Assembly: GCA_945897955.1 (NCBI GenBank)
Contig: CAMDGQ010000031.1
Span: forward strand, 1 to 47,377
DNA length: 47,377 bases
Reading direction: 5' to 3'
DNA from: Tepidiphilus sp. J10
GTDB taxonomy: Bacteria > Pseudomonadota > Gammaproteobacteria > Burkholderiales > Thiobacillaceae
Below the pieces are notes generated by a model that had not been told where the DNA came from, made no database searches, and saw only the letters and a list, made by a program, of their open reading frames with translations. Below are positions 24,638-33,231 of the stretch, one piece after another; positions within the stretch are counted from its first letter, which is position 1; every line of letters begins with the position of its first letter. A program made the translations under genes and the position numbers.

Positions 24638-27600
24638 GGCACGACCTCGAACAGCGCGTTTGGCGTTTCGCCGAACATTTCCGGTGCATACATCGCTTCG
24701 ACGCGCGTCGGCGGCATCCGGAATGCGCCATCACTGTTCAGGCGCAGGCTGTATTCCAGACTGAAACGACCGCGCGGCACGTATTCGTAATAGGCGCGAT
24801 AGGTGTCGAACAGACGTTCCTGCCAGGCTGGCCAGGCATTGCTGCCTTCGTCCCGAATCAGCATCGCCGAGCCACGCTGCTTGCCGGCACCGAGGATGCT
24901 CGCTCCGGCGGGAACGGGGTCTTCCACCACCACCCAGCCCATATCGTCGCGCGCGTCGATTTGCAGGCGCACGCGCAGCACATCGCCGCGACTCCACTTG
25001 CCCGGCGTTTTCTGGTCAATCGGGATGATTTCACGCTTGACTGCGTAGCCGCGCTGAACCGCTGCGCCGAGCGGCACCGCAGCCAGCGTGGTGACGCTGA
25101 CATAGGGCTGGCCTGCGCCATCGTGCCTGAGCTTCAGGGTTGCCGGGTCGGTGGGCAGCGGCAGGAAAGCGGTCGCGCCCTTGGGAAAGGCCTGCCAGTC
25201 CACCACACGGCCATCCTTGCCAAGCACGACAGTGCTTTTGCCGTTCGGCTTGACAGCTTCGAACTGGCGCTGATAACGCTCCAGCGCCAGCACGCCCCAG
25301 GCATTCGCGGTGGTGGTATTCCAGCGGCCGTCGCGCTGCCGGGCCAGTGCGCCGGCGAGCAGTTTCGGCAGACGTTCCTTCCAGGCGGGCTCGGGCATCA
25401 GCGCAAGCAGCGCACGCGGCGCATTGGTGTCGGCCGAGGCCATCATCCACCACAGATCGTCGCGCGCTTCATTGCTGAAATTGAGACGCTTGCCGGTATA
25501 GGTGAAACGCGCATCCAGCGCTGTCAGCGCACTGCGCAGCAGGGCATCGCGATCGGCCAGCCGAGGCGTGTTGCGCAGGATGCCGATCCAGTCGATCAGC
25601 GCCGAGGATGGCCACAGATTCGGTTCCGGCTTGATCGTGGCGATCAACTCCGGCGTGGCCTTGCCGGCACGCGCCAGGGCTTCCAGCGCGGCGAGGCGCA
25701 GCACGACCGGGTTTTCCCAGGCGTTTACCGAACCCGTGCGCGGCGTCTCCAGTCGTCCGGCGACAAAGTCGGCCAGCGCGCGCTGCATGCGGGTTTGCGC
25801 GTCGAGTGGCAGGCTCCATTCGGCCTGGTCGGCGATCGCCAGCACATAGGCCGTCAGCGCGATGCTGCCGCTACCCGAGCCGGGGAAGAAGTTGGCGAGA
25901 CCGTTGTCGGCGAGATAGGTCGGCAGACTGGCGGCCAGCGCATCCCAGCCGGCGCGATCCTGCAGCGCAACCGCTCGGGATGCCTTCTGCTCCAGACAGG
26001 CATAGGGGTAACGGCGCATATAGTCGCGCAAGCCGGTCTGGCCATCGGCCAGGCTGGCGCTCAAGGTGGCACGCAATTCCGCACCGCCGGGCAGGCTTCC
26101 GGCCGGCGCGGCGATCGGCAGTTCAAGCGACTGTTCCAGGCGATACAGGCTGGATGACTGCACGCGCACGGGTACGGCAGCGTGAATGGCCTGTTTCACT
26201 TTCAGCGCATCGCGCGCCTTGCCGCCGCTTTCTCTGGCGCTCAGCGTCCATTCCAGATTGGCACCGGCGGGGACGACAAGCGGCCAGACGATTTCGCGCG
26301 CTTCGCCGGCAGCAAGATTCAGGCTGCGAATCGGCAGTTCGGGCAGACCCTGGGCGGCGGCGCTGACTTCGATTTTCATGCTGCGCTCGCTGCCGTTGCG
26401 CACACTGAAATAGGCTTGCAGACGGTCGCCGGCGCGGACAACCGGGGAAAGCCCGGAGATCATTTGCAGATCCTGGCTGCTGCGAATCGCTGTCCTGCCG
26501 GTGCCGAAGCGGGTCTCCGAGGCGGCGATGGCCACGATGCGGAATGCCGTCAGGCTGTCATTCAGCGGTATCTCGACTTCAGCCTCCCCACGCGCATCGA
26601 GACTGATGCCGGCCCGCCAGAACAGCAGCGTGTCGAACAGTTCGCGCGTCGGCAGTTTGCCTCCGCCGCCGCCGGCGGGAAGGGCTTTCTTGCCGAAGTG
26701 GCGCTTGCCGGTGATCTGCATCTGGGCGGTGAAGGTCTGCATGCCGTAGCCGCGCGCGGCCATCATGGCGTCGAGCAGGTTCCAGCTGTCGTTCGGTGCG
26801 AGTTCGAGCAAACCTTCATCGACGGCGGCGAGCGTAACCTCGGTACCGGCCGGCGGCGGGCTGCCATCCGGCGTGCGCACCTTGATGCGCGCCCTGGCTG
26901 TTTCACGTATCTGGTAACTGGCGCGGTCGGTCTTGATTTCGACTTCGAGACGATGCGCACGCTGGCCGATTTCGATGCCTGCAATGCCGAGCTTGAAGCC
27001 GGGGCGACCCAGGTCGATCAGCGCGGTCGGCTTGATCTCGTCATTGCGGCCGCGCACCACCAGCGCCGAGACGAAGACGTTTGGCGCCCAGTTTGCCTTG
27101 ATCGGAATTTCCAGCACGGGCGACTTGCCGGACAGGGTGACCACGCGGGCGTCGAGCACGCCTTCTCGCTCCACGGTAACCAGCGCGGTCGCGTTGCGAT
27201 AGGGCATGCGCACCTGAAAACGCGCGGTTTCGCCCGGCTCATAGTGTTTTTTCTCGGGTATCAGGTCGATCCGGTCGTGGTTGGCCTGATCGAATGCCCA
27301 TTCGTCGCGGCCTGTGACCCAGAAGCTGTGATGCGTCGTCGCGGCGCGGCCTGCGCTGTCAAGGGCGCGCGCGCTGACCTGAACCTCGCCGCTTTGTTCG
27401 GTTTTCGCCTGGCACGAGAACCGGCCATTGGTGTCGGTCTTGCCGGTGCAACCTGCCGGGAGGTCGGTTTCGCGCGTTTCACTGTGATAACCGTAGAAAC
27501 CGCCAGCCAGCCGCACGCGGTGCGAGTAGTTCTGACGCAGACGCAGCTTGACCTCCACCGCTGCTTCGGCTGCGGGTTTGCCGGTCAGATCGAGGGCCTG

Positions 27601-30240
27601 GAAGTGCAAGGTATGGTTTTGACCGGCTCGCGCCCAGCGCTCGTTCTTCATGCCAAGCACGACAGCCGAGGGCCACCACGGGGATACCCGGCTGACGGTC
27701 TGTATCTCGCCGTTCGGGTCGGCATATTCCAGTTCCACCCGCAGGTTGTGCGGCATCGCGCGTGCCGGAACGGACTCGATGCGGCCGCGTGCCATGCCGC
27801 TGGCATCCAGCTTCAGCATGCCGGTGGGCAATGTGACCGGTTCGCTTTCTTCGCTTGCGCCGTCAACATCGCGCCGGAGCGCAAAATCATGATCCTTGAA
27901 CCCGGCAAATTCGATGCGATAACGCGGTTCGAGTTGCGCCCGCAACTTCACCGCAAGATTCTTCGCGCCGCCGCCATTGAGGTAGCGCACCGCCAGATCG
28001 AACTCGGCATCGCGCGCGGCGATCGGTTCCTTGCCGACCGGGTCGATATCCGCGTGCATCAACGGCACACGGAAATCACCAACGCTGAACGCGCCGGATT
28101 CGAGTCCTTCCAGATATTCCAGTTGCTCGGCGGCGCTGTCCGGGTTGATCGCCTTGTTCAGCAAACGCAGGCTGTAATCGCCGCGCCGGGCGCCGACCGG
28201 CACTTGCCAGTCGCTGACCGCCGCGCCGTTCTTCCAGGCAAGGGGCAGAAACCAGCGCTGGCTGCTGGCGCCATGTTCGATCAGCAGGGTGGGCGGCGGG
28301 GTTGTCGAGTAGCTCAAGCCGGTATCGCGCCTGTCCCGCAGGATGTGCTTCATGTGAACGTGATCGCCCGGTCGGAACAGCGTGCGGTCAAGCAGACTGC
28401 GTGCGATGCGGGTATCACTGTTCCCGTCTTCCGGCAGGCCGAAGCGCCAGGTTTCGATACCTTCATTCCAGTCCGAACGCGCGAAACTGAGGTCGTCGTC
28501 CTTGCGTGCGCTGACGTAAAGCGGGCAGTCGTATTCCACGCTGCGCGGGTTGGGAATGTTCCTCGGCAGGAGTGCCATGCCGCGCGTGTCGGAGATGGCT
28601 TCGGCAAACAGGCGGCCACGGCAGTCTCGGACCGCAATTTTCGCTTCCGCCACCGGCGTACCCAGATCGAGCCGCGTCACCCAGGCCAGCGAGGCGGCCT
28701 GACCCCATTTGAAATGCACGGCAAGATTGGTCACCAGCGCGCTGGCGCGGACATACATCGGCCGTTTTTCAGCCAGCAGGGATCTGCCCAGATGTCGGCT
28801 TTCCGCTTCAAGTACATAAAAACCGGGGCGTTCCAGCGGCAGTCCGATGACCTCGAATGCCTTCGCCCCGTTCGGTTTGGGCAGGGCGCGCTCCTGCAGG
28901 TTGGCGATACCGTCGGTCAGCAGGCGATCGCGGCGAGGGTCCGGCTGCCTGGCTGCGCCTTCGACATAGGGCGGATGGTCGATCCTGTGCAGACGCGCCT
29001 GCCAGTCGAGGATGCCGGAATCGTCGGCAACCCGGACCCAGCGCACCCTGGCGGCGCTTGTGCCGGCCGGATTGGCCGGGTCGGGTTCGAGATTGCGCAG
29101 CGTCATCGGCAACAGCCCGCCGGCGACGCGTTCGATGATGCCGAAGTCGCCGGCAAACTTCATCAGCGGCGGCAGATCGGCGATCCGCACCGGCATCGGG
29201 AAGCGCGCCGCGTTGACCAGGGTGCGCGCCTTGTCATCGACGAATTTCGCCGGCAAGGACAAGCTCAGGCTGGTTTCGGCGGGAAACGGTCCGTTGAAGA
29301 CGATGTTGTCGTCCATCGTCGTCCTTTGCTCCGCTTTTACCTGCGGATAAAGCTTGCCCTTGCTGTCTTTCAGGGTGATGCGATCCAGCAGATCGCGCGT
29401 CACCGGGGCAGTGAAATCGACCTGTATCGGCGTGAACGGCAGGCAGCCGGCTTTGGCATTCTCGCGCTGGCAGCGCAGGCGGGCGACGAAATGATCACGC
29501 ACCTGGAATTCGAAGCGCTGGTCGGCGGGGTTGCGCTGTCCCGAAGGCGTGGCAATACCCGCACCCCAGACCAGCGCGACCTTGGCATTGGCCGGCAACG
29601 TGCGCTGGCAGCGCAGCAGTTCCAGGCGCGGATCCCTGGCTGCGGCGCTGTCGGTCCGGTTTTCGCCCAGTTCTCCCAGCACGTCCTTCAGCTGGCCCAA
29701 CATCTGTTGGCGTTCAGACCCGGTCAAGCGCAGCACGGGAATCTGTTCATGGATGCCATGCGCTTCGCAGCGAGCATGCGCGGCGACGCTGTCGGGCCGG
29801 GCCGGGCCGTTGAGCAGCAGGACGAAAACCTGGTCTTCGTCGATATTCGTTCCGGGGTAAGGCAGACTGGTCAGGATGCGCGGTCCGGCGACGGAAAATT
29901 CCTGGTCGGGAGCGCTTTCCACGCTTTCCCCGGCCAGAGTCGCCAGTCCGGGCTTGAGTGCGAAGCGGCAGGGCGCGCCCGCCGGTGGCGAAGTTGCCAG
30001 GTCATAGACCCAGGTGTACTCATCGGTCCAATAACCATTTCCGGAAACCCCGCAATGCACGCTAAAGGGCGCCGGCGCATCGCTGCGTCCGAGCGCGGCC
30101 ATCGGCGCGGAGAAGCGAGCTTGCGCCTGACGGATTTCAAGCTGCTCACCCTGCGGAGAAAAGTGCTCGAGCCTGGCAGCGTGGCTGGAGACAACCTGAA
30201 TCAATGACAATGCAGCGACGAATGCAATTTGGCGAAACAT
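24634..30240 (-). CDS. Bacterial alpha-2-macroglobulin with thioester motif
   Basis: 1868-residue periplasmic protease trap. The start ATG at 30240 follows GGGAGA. A Sec signal peptide (FVAALSLIQVVSSHA) lacks a lipobox cysteine, so unlike E. coli YfhM it appears soluble or differently anchored. Macroglobulin domains and a bait-region-like segment precede the thioester domain. The thioester motif CLEQ (Cys1415-Gln1418, in RRYPYACLEQKASR) is intact, followed by alpha-helical repeats and a C-terminal receptor-binding-like domain. It lies first in an operon with the cysteine-rich protein and pbpC. The family inactivates proteases by covalent trapping when the outer membrane is breached. Compared with the 1653-residue E. 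coli protein it is about 215 residues longer. Confidence 0.93.
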   Translation of the reverse strand: MFRQIAFVAALSLIQVVSSHAARLEHFSPQGEQLEIRQAQARFSAPMAALGRSDAPAPFSVHCGVSGNGYWTDEYTWVYDLATSPPAGAPCRFALKPGLATLAGESVESAPDQEFSVAGPRILTSLPYPGTNIDEDQVFVLLLNGPARPDSVAAHARCEAHGIHEQIPVLRLTGSERQQMLGQLKDVLGELGENRTDSAAARDPRLELLRCQRTLPANAKVALVWGAGIATPSGQRNPADQRFEFQVRDHFVARLRCQRENAKAGCLPFTPIQVDFTAPVTRDLLDRITLKDSKGKLYPQVKAEQRTTMDDNIVFNGPFPAETSLSLSLPAKFVDDKARTLVNAARFPMPVRIADLPPLMKFAGDFGIIERVAGGLLPMTLRNLEPDPANPAGTSAARVRWVRVADDSGILDWQARLHRIDHPPYVEGAARQPDPRRDRLLTDGIANLQERALPKPNGAKAFEVIGLPLERPGFYVLEAESRHLGRSLLAEKRPMYVRASALVTNLAVHFKWGQAASLAWVTRLDLGTPVAEAKIAVRDCRGRLFAEAISDTRGMALLPRNIPNPRSVEYDCPLYVSARKDDDLSFARSDWNEGIETWRFGLPEDGNSDTRIARSLLDRTLFRPGDHVHMKHILRDRRDTGLSYSTTPPPTLLIEHGASSQRWFLPLAWKNGAAVSDWQVPVGARRGDYSLRLLNKAINPDSAAEQLEYLEGLESGAFSVGDFRVPLMHADIDPVGKEPIAARDAEFDLAVRYLNGGGAKNLAVKLRAQLEPRYRIEFAGFKDHDFALRRDVDGASEESEPVTLPTGMLKLDASGMARGRIESVPARAMPHNLRVELEYADPNGEIQTVSRVSPWWPSAVVLGMKNERWARAGQNHTLHFQALDLTGKPAAEAAVEVKLRLRQNYSHRVRLAGGFYGYHSETRETDLPAGCTGKTDTNGRFSCQAKTEQSGEVQVSARALDSAGRAATTHHSFWVTGRDEWAFDQANHDRIDLIPEKKHYEPGETARFQVRMPYRNATALVTVEREGVLDARVVTLSGKSPVLEIPIKANWAPNVFVSALVVRGRNDEIKPTALIDLGRPGFKLGIAGIEIGQRAHRLEVEIKTDRASYQIRETARARIKVRTPDGSPPPAGTEVTLAAVDEGLLELAPNDSWNLLDAMMAARGYGMQTFTAQMQITGKRHFGKKALPAGGGGGKLPTRELFDTLLFWRAGISLDARGEAEVEIPLNDSLTAFRIVAIAASETRFGTGRTAIRSSQDLQMISGLSPVVRAGDRLQAYFSVRNGSERSMKIEVSAAAQGLPELPIRSLNLAAGEAREIVWPLVVPAGANLEWTLSARESGGKARDALKVKQAIHAAVPVRVQSSSLYRLEQSLELPIAAPAGSLPGGAELRATLSASLADGQTGLRDYMRRYPYACLEQKASRAVALQDRAGWDALAASLPTYLADNGLANFFPGSGSGSIALTAYVLAIADQAEWSLPLDAQTRMQRALADFVAGRLETPRTGSVNAWENPVVLRLAALEALARAGKATPELIATIKPEPNLWPSSALIDWIGILRNTPRLADRDALLRSALTALDARFTYTGKRLNFSNEARDDLWWMMASADTNAPRALLALMPEPAWKERLPKLLAGALARQRDGRWNTTTANAWGVLALERYQRQFEAVKPNGKSTVVLGKDGRVVDWQAFPKGATAFLPLPTDPATLKLRHDGAGQPYVSVTTLAAVPLGAAVQRGYAVKREIIPIDQKTPGKWSRGDVLRVRLQIDARDDMGWVVVEDPVPAGASILGAGKQRGSAMLIRDEGSNAWPAWQERLFDTYRAYYEYVPRGRFSLEYSLRLNSDGAFRMPPTRVEAMYAPEMFGETPNALFEVVP

Positions 30241-30303
30241 GATTTCTCCCGTGAGTCGGATGCCAATTTTGCCTAATCCCGCGTTGCGCGTGCCGGAATA
30301 ATT

Positions 30304-30322
30304 GTTGACCAAAAGGGTCAAC
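30304..30322. promoter_or_regulatory. Operator-like inverted repeat between the macroglobulin and tusE genes
   Basis: GTTGACC-aaaag-GGTCAAC is a perfect 7-bp inverted repeat. TTGACC could serve as a -35 element, with TACAGT 18 bases downstream (30329-30334) as a weak -10 for the tusE-type gene. The palindrome is 60-80 bases from both divergent starts, so a repressor bound here could affect either. Confidence 0.4.
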
Positions 30323-30380
30323 TATAGATACAGTTCGTGCATCCGCTTTTTGTCATTGTTTTGTAAGGAAAGGACGCATC

Positions 30381-30713
30381 ATGGAACTTGAAATCAACGG
30401 TCGTACCATCGAAACCGATCCCGAAGGCTATCTGGTCAATCTGGAGGACTGGTCCGAGGATGTCGCCATTTACCTGGCCGGGCAGGACAAGCTGGAACTG
30501 GGTGAAAACCACTGGAAAATCATCAACTATATGCGGGGCTATTTCCACGAGTACGGTACTGCGCCGAACCTGCGTTTTCTGCAGAAAGGCCTCAAGGAAG
30601 AATTTGGCGACGAGTGGGGCGAGAAAAAATTTCTCTTCGACATTTTCCCGTTCGGGCCCGCCAAACAGGCCGGCCGCTATGCCGGGACACCCAAGCCCAC
30701 GGGCTGCGTTTGA
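30381..30713 (+). CDS. tusE: TusE/DsrC-family sulfur carrier lacking the second cysteine
   Basis: 110 residues, the usual length of the DsrC/TusE/DsvC family, with the conserved GYLVNLEDWSEDVA, NHWKIINYMRGYF and FDIFPFGPAKQAG, ending PKPTGCV. The penultimate Cys (CysA) is present. The CysB position, filled in true DsrC by the Cys of a GPAKQxC segment, is Gly here (GPAKQAGRYAG). With only CysA the protein should act as a persulfide carrier, as in TusE for tRNA 2-thiouridine synthesis or as a DsrC-like regulator. It should not be the DsrAB trisulfide substrate. It stands alone with its own terminator. The symbol reflects the family; relay to MnmA is not shown. Confidence 0.88.
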   Translation: MELEINGRTIETDPEGYLVNLEDWSEDVAIYLAGQDKLELGENHWKIINYMRGYFHEYGTAPNLRFLQKGLKEEFGDEWGEKKFLFDIFPFGPAKQAGRYAGTPKPTGCV

Positions 30714-30741
30714 GCGAATACTGAACGCAAGCGACTAAACT

Positions 30742-30776
30742 AGCCCCGGCCGGAATGTTCCGGCCGGGGCTTTTTT
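30742..30776 (+). terminator. Rho-independent terminator after tusE
   Basis: Perfect 14-bp arms AGCCCCGGCCGGAA and TTCCGGCCGGGGCT with a two-base loop, followed by six T (30771-30776). It begins 28 bases after the tusE stop and ends 12 bases before the next start codon, so the downstream gene needs its own promoter or readthrough. Confidence 0.95.
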
Positions 30777-30788
30777 GATTGGACTGCA

Positions 30789-31079
30789 ATGTTTCGTTAT
30801 CTCCTTCCGCTGGTTCTGCTGCTGCTCAACGGCCAGGCGCTGGCTTTCCCCTGGTACTCCGGCGGCGACAACATTCGCGGCGCGGAATTGATGACGCCGG
30901 ATGAACGCAAGACCTATGTGGCACGGTTGCAGAGCATGAAGTCGCTGGATGAGTGCAAGGGCTACATGCAGGCGCATTACCTCGAAATCGACAAGCGTGC
31001 CAAAGAACGCAACGTCGTCTTGCCGCCGGTGGCGGGCGATCCCTGCGTGGTCATGAAGACGATGGGGCGGATACGCTGA
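30789..31079 (+). CDS. Small exported protein of unknown function
   Basis: 96 residues with a signal peptide (MFRYLLPLVLLLLNGQALA) and a mature charged domain. The motifs seen are RGAELMTPDERKTYVARLQSMKS, ECKGYMQAHYLEIDKRAKERN, and a C-terminal LPPVAGDPC ending MGRIR. Two cysteines could form one disulfide. This looks like a conserved small periplasmic protein of beta- and gammaproteobacteria, but I cannot name a function. No good ribosome-binding site is seen before the ATG, which follows the tusE terminator by only 12 bases. It is followed by thiO 54 bases later. Confidence 0.75.
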   Translation: MFRYLLPLVLLLLNGQALAFPWYSGGDNIRGAELMTPDERKTYVARLQSMKSLDECKGYMQAHYLEIDKRAKERNVVLPPVAGDPCVVMKTMGRIR

Positions 31080-31133
31080 TTCAGCCCACGCTGACCCAGT
31101 CAATGCTGATCAACTAGCCAAATCCGCCCGCAT

Positions 31134-32198
31134 TTGTTCCCCGATTTTCTGATCATCGGCGCAGGCGCTGTCGGTCTTGCCACAGCGCTTGAACTGACCC
31201 GTCGCGGCGCGCGTGTCACGCTGATCGAGCGTGGCCGCAGCGGCGCGGAATCGACCTGGGCCGGCGGCGGCATTCTTTCGCCGCTGTTGCCCTGGCAGTA
31301 TGGCGAAGCGGTCAATGCCCTGTCCGAATACTCGCGCGCGCTGTTTCCTGATTGGTGCGCCCGCCAACAGGTGCTATCCGGCCTGGACGCGGAGTATCGC
31401 GCCAGCGGCATGCTGGTGCTGCCGCCTTTCGATCAGACCCAAGCCTTCGACTGGTGCGGCCGGCATGGCTGGCGTTGCGAGATTCGCCCGCGCGCCGACT
31501 TTCTGCCGTCCGACACAGAGGAAGATGCGCTCTGGTTGCCCGATGTTGCCCAGACGCGCAATCCACGCCTGGCGCAGGTGCTGCGCGGCGCCGCGCTGGC
31601 CGCCGGCGTTCGCATCGTGGAGTCGGCGGAAGTCACCGCGATGCAGGCGTCAGACGGAAGAATCAGCCGTGTTGACACGACCCAAGGTGATTTTTCCGCC
31701 GCTGCTGTCATCGTCACGGCGGGCGCCTGGAGCGGCACCTTGCCGGGACTGGAGGTATTGGCCAAGCGGGTGTTTCCGGTACGTGGTCAGATGCTGCTGT
31801 TCAAGCTGGCGCCGGAGGTCTTGCGCAATATCGTGCTGCAAAACGGTGCTTATCTGATTCCTCGCCTGGACGGTCACATCCTGGCCGGCAGCACGCTGGA
31901 ATGGGCCGGTTTCGACAAATCCGTCACCGCTTCCGCCCGGCGCGATCTGCTCGCTTTAGCGGCAGGCATTCTGCCGGCCTTGAACGAGCGTGTGCTTGCT
32001 CAACAATGGAGTGGCCTGCGCCCAGGATCGCCGGACAACGTGCCGGTAATCGCGGCCTGTCCGGGTTACGCGAATTTGTTCATCAACAGCGGCCATTTCC
32101 GTTATGGCGTGACCATGGCGCCCGGCGCCGCGATGTTGCTGGCGGATCTGATCGAGGGCAGAGCTACGGCCATTCCGGCAGAGCCGTATCAGGCGTGA
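31134..32198 (+). CDS. thiO: Glycine oxidase/FAD-dependent oxidoreductase ThiO
   Basis: 354-residue DAO-family flavoenzyme. The N-terminal FAD-binding Rossmann motif IIGAGAVGLATALELTRRGARVTLIERG is followed by ESTWAGGGILSPLLPW, the ThiO hallmark. Then come the substrate domain (FPVRGQMLLFK, NGAYLIPRLDGHILAGSTLE) and a C-terminal FINSGHFRYGVTMAPGAA that closes the flavin site. ThiO oxidises glycine to iminoglycine for the thiazole half of thiamin. No other thiamin gene is nearby, so a broader D-amino-acid or secondary-amine oxidase role cannot be excluded. The start is a TTG at 31134, three codons before the Rossmann strand; no clear Shine-Dalgarno sequence is seen. Confidence 0.88.
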   Translation: MFPDFLIIGAGAVGLATALELTRRGARVTLIERGRSGAESTWAGGGILSPLLPWQYGEAVNALSEYSRALFPDWCARQQVLSGLDAEYRASGMLVLPPFDQTQAFDWCGRHGWRCEIRPRADFLPSDTEEDALWLPDVAQTRNPRLAQVLRGAALAAGVRIVESAEVTAMQASDGRISRVDTTQGDFSAAAVIVTAGAWSGTLPGLEVLAKRVFPVRGQMLLFKLAPEVLRNIVLQNGAYLIPRLDGHILAGSTLEWAGFDKSVTASARRDLLALAAGILPALNERVLAQQWSGLRPGSPDNVPVIAACPGYANLFINSGHFRYGVTMAPGAAMLLADLIEGRATAIPAEPYQA

Positions 32199-32212
32199 AT
32201 GCCGGTCCCGGC

Positions 32213-32857
32213 TCAATCCTGATGTTCGATCCGACCGAGGATGCCGCTGGCGATATAGCCCATGCCCAGTTGCGTTGAATGCCATTCGAAGCGGTCGCAA
32301 TGGCTGGCGACTCGGTCCCAGGGGTGCCAGAGATCGCCGGGACGCGCGTTGTAGGGGCGGTTCTTGTACCAGGCCAGAAGGTTCAGTGGGCCGGTCCACC
32401 AGGGAAAGAACTTCATGCCGGCCATGGCGATGCGTGCGCCGGGTTTGGCCTGGCGCAGGATATTGCTCACCGCCTGCGGTGTGCGGCTGATGTCGTGGAC
32501 ATAGTTGAACAGGATCGCATCCGGCTGCACGGGCAGTTCAACGTCTTCCGCCGCCGCGTTGACCTGCCAGACGTTTTTCCAGCCGTGGCGGCTGACCCGA
32601 TCCAGTGCCAGAGCGAACATGTCCGGACTTTGCTCGAAGGCGAGCACGCGGCCGGATTCACCCACACCGGCGCGCAGAAGTTCATAACTGAGACCGGTCC
32701 CGGCGCCGACATCGAGCACAACCTCGCCGGGGCGCAGGTTGAGCAGGTCGATGGTGCGCCGGCGCAGCGGCATGGTGAACTGCGCGGATTCGTCATAGCG
32801 GGCGGCATGCTCGCGGTACAGACGAATGGAAAGCTCGTTTTCTGTGTTGGCGGGCAT
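32213..32857 (-). CDS. SAM-dependent class I methyltransferase (UbiE/PmtA-like)
   Basis: 214 residues. Motif I LDVGAGTGLSYELL binds S-adenosylmethionine. An acidic ending to strand 2 (VLAFEQSPDM), then PDAILFNYVHDIS and KPGARIAMAGMKFF, complete the Rossmann methyltransferase core. The C-terminal half is rich in W, Y and P (FPWWTGPLNLLAWYKNRPY), suggesting a membrane or lipid-facing substrate site. The ATG at 32857 lies 13 bases after the SMR stop, and psd is two genes upstream in the same operon. Because Psd makes phosphatidylethanolamine, a phospholipid N-methyltransferase (UbiE-like PmtA) is an attractive guess. The substrate is not shown by the sequence. Confidence 0.8.
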   Translation of the reverse strand: MPANTENELSIRLYREHAARYDESAQFTMPLRRRTIDLLNLRPGEVVLDVGAGTGLSYELLRAGVGESGRVLAFEQSPDMFALALDRVSRHGWKNVWQVNAAAEDVELPVQPDAILFNYVHDISRTPQAVSNILRQAKPGARIAMAGMKFFPWWTGPLNLLAWYKNRPYNARPGDLWHPWDRVASHCDRFEWHSTQLGMGYIASGILGRIEHQD

Positions 32858-32870
32858 CGTGATGGAAACT

Positions 32871-33221
32871 TCAGACCGTGTTGCGCGAGGCGGCATGCAA
32901 ACCGAACACGCCGATCACGATCAGGCCGATGCTGACCATTTTCAACGTTGTTGCCGGTTCCTTGAAGTAAAGAAAGCCGATCAGCGCGGTCAGCACGGTG
33001 CCGACGCCGGACCAGACGGCATAGACCACGCTCAGCCCGAGCGTGCGGATGACCAGGGTATTGAGCGCAAACGAGGCGGCATAGAAGACGAAGATCAGAA
33101 CCGAGGGCGTCACGCGGCTGAAGCCTTCGCTGAGGCGCATTGAAGTTGTACCCGCGACTTCGAGCAGGATGGCGGCCGCAAGCACGGCCCAGGCCTGGCC
33201 GATGCTCAGAATTGGCAACAT
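32871..33221 (-). CDS. Small multidrug resistance (SMR) family transporter
   Basis: 116 residues with four transmembrane helices. The first helix carries the essential membrane-embedded glutamate (AAILLEVAGTTSMRLSEGF). The second and third contain SFALNTLVIRTLGLSVVYAVWSGVGTVLTALIGFLYFKEP, with the conserved AVWSGVGT segment, and the last is SIGLIVIGVFGL. SMR proteins work as proton-coupled antiporters for quaternary cations or guanidinium, usually as dimers. It begins 10 bases after the psd stop. An EmrE, SugE/Gdx or lipid-linked substrate cannot be told apart by eye. The operon with psd and a methyltransferase invites a link to lipid head-group chemistry. Confidence 0.88.
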   Translation of the reverse strand: MLPILSIGQAWAVLAAAILLEVAGTTSMRLSEGFSRVTPSVLIFVFYAASFALNTLVIRTLGLSVVYAVWSGVGTVLTALIGFLYFKEPATTLKMVSIGLIVIGVFGLHAASRNTV

Positions 33222-33231
33222 GGGGCTTGCC

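Noticed and set aside
24586-26157. 523-codon + strand frame opposite the end of the macroglobulin gene and the small cysteine-rich gene
   Set aside because: The minus strand carries coupled genes with signal peptides and motifs, and this frame has none.
26182-30207. Very long open frame (1341 codons) on the + strand opposite the macroglobulin gene
   Set aside because: It is the antisense shadow of a GC-rich gene. The opposite strand has a signal peptide, macroglobulin domains and CLEQ motif, while this frame shows no recognisable domain.
30381-30713. True DsrC of the reverse dissimilatory sulfite reductase pathway
   Set aside because: The second conserved cysteine is Gly, and no dsr genes are nearby.
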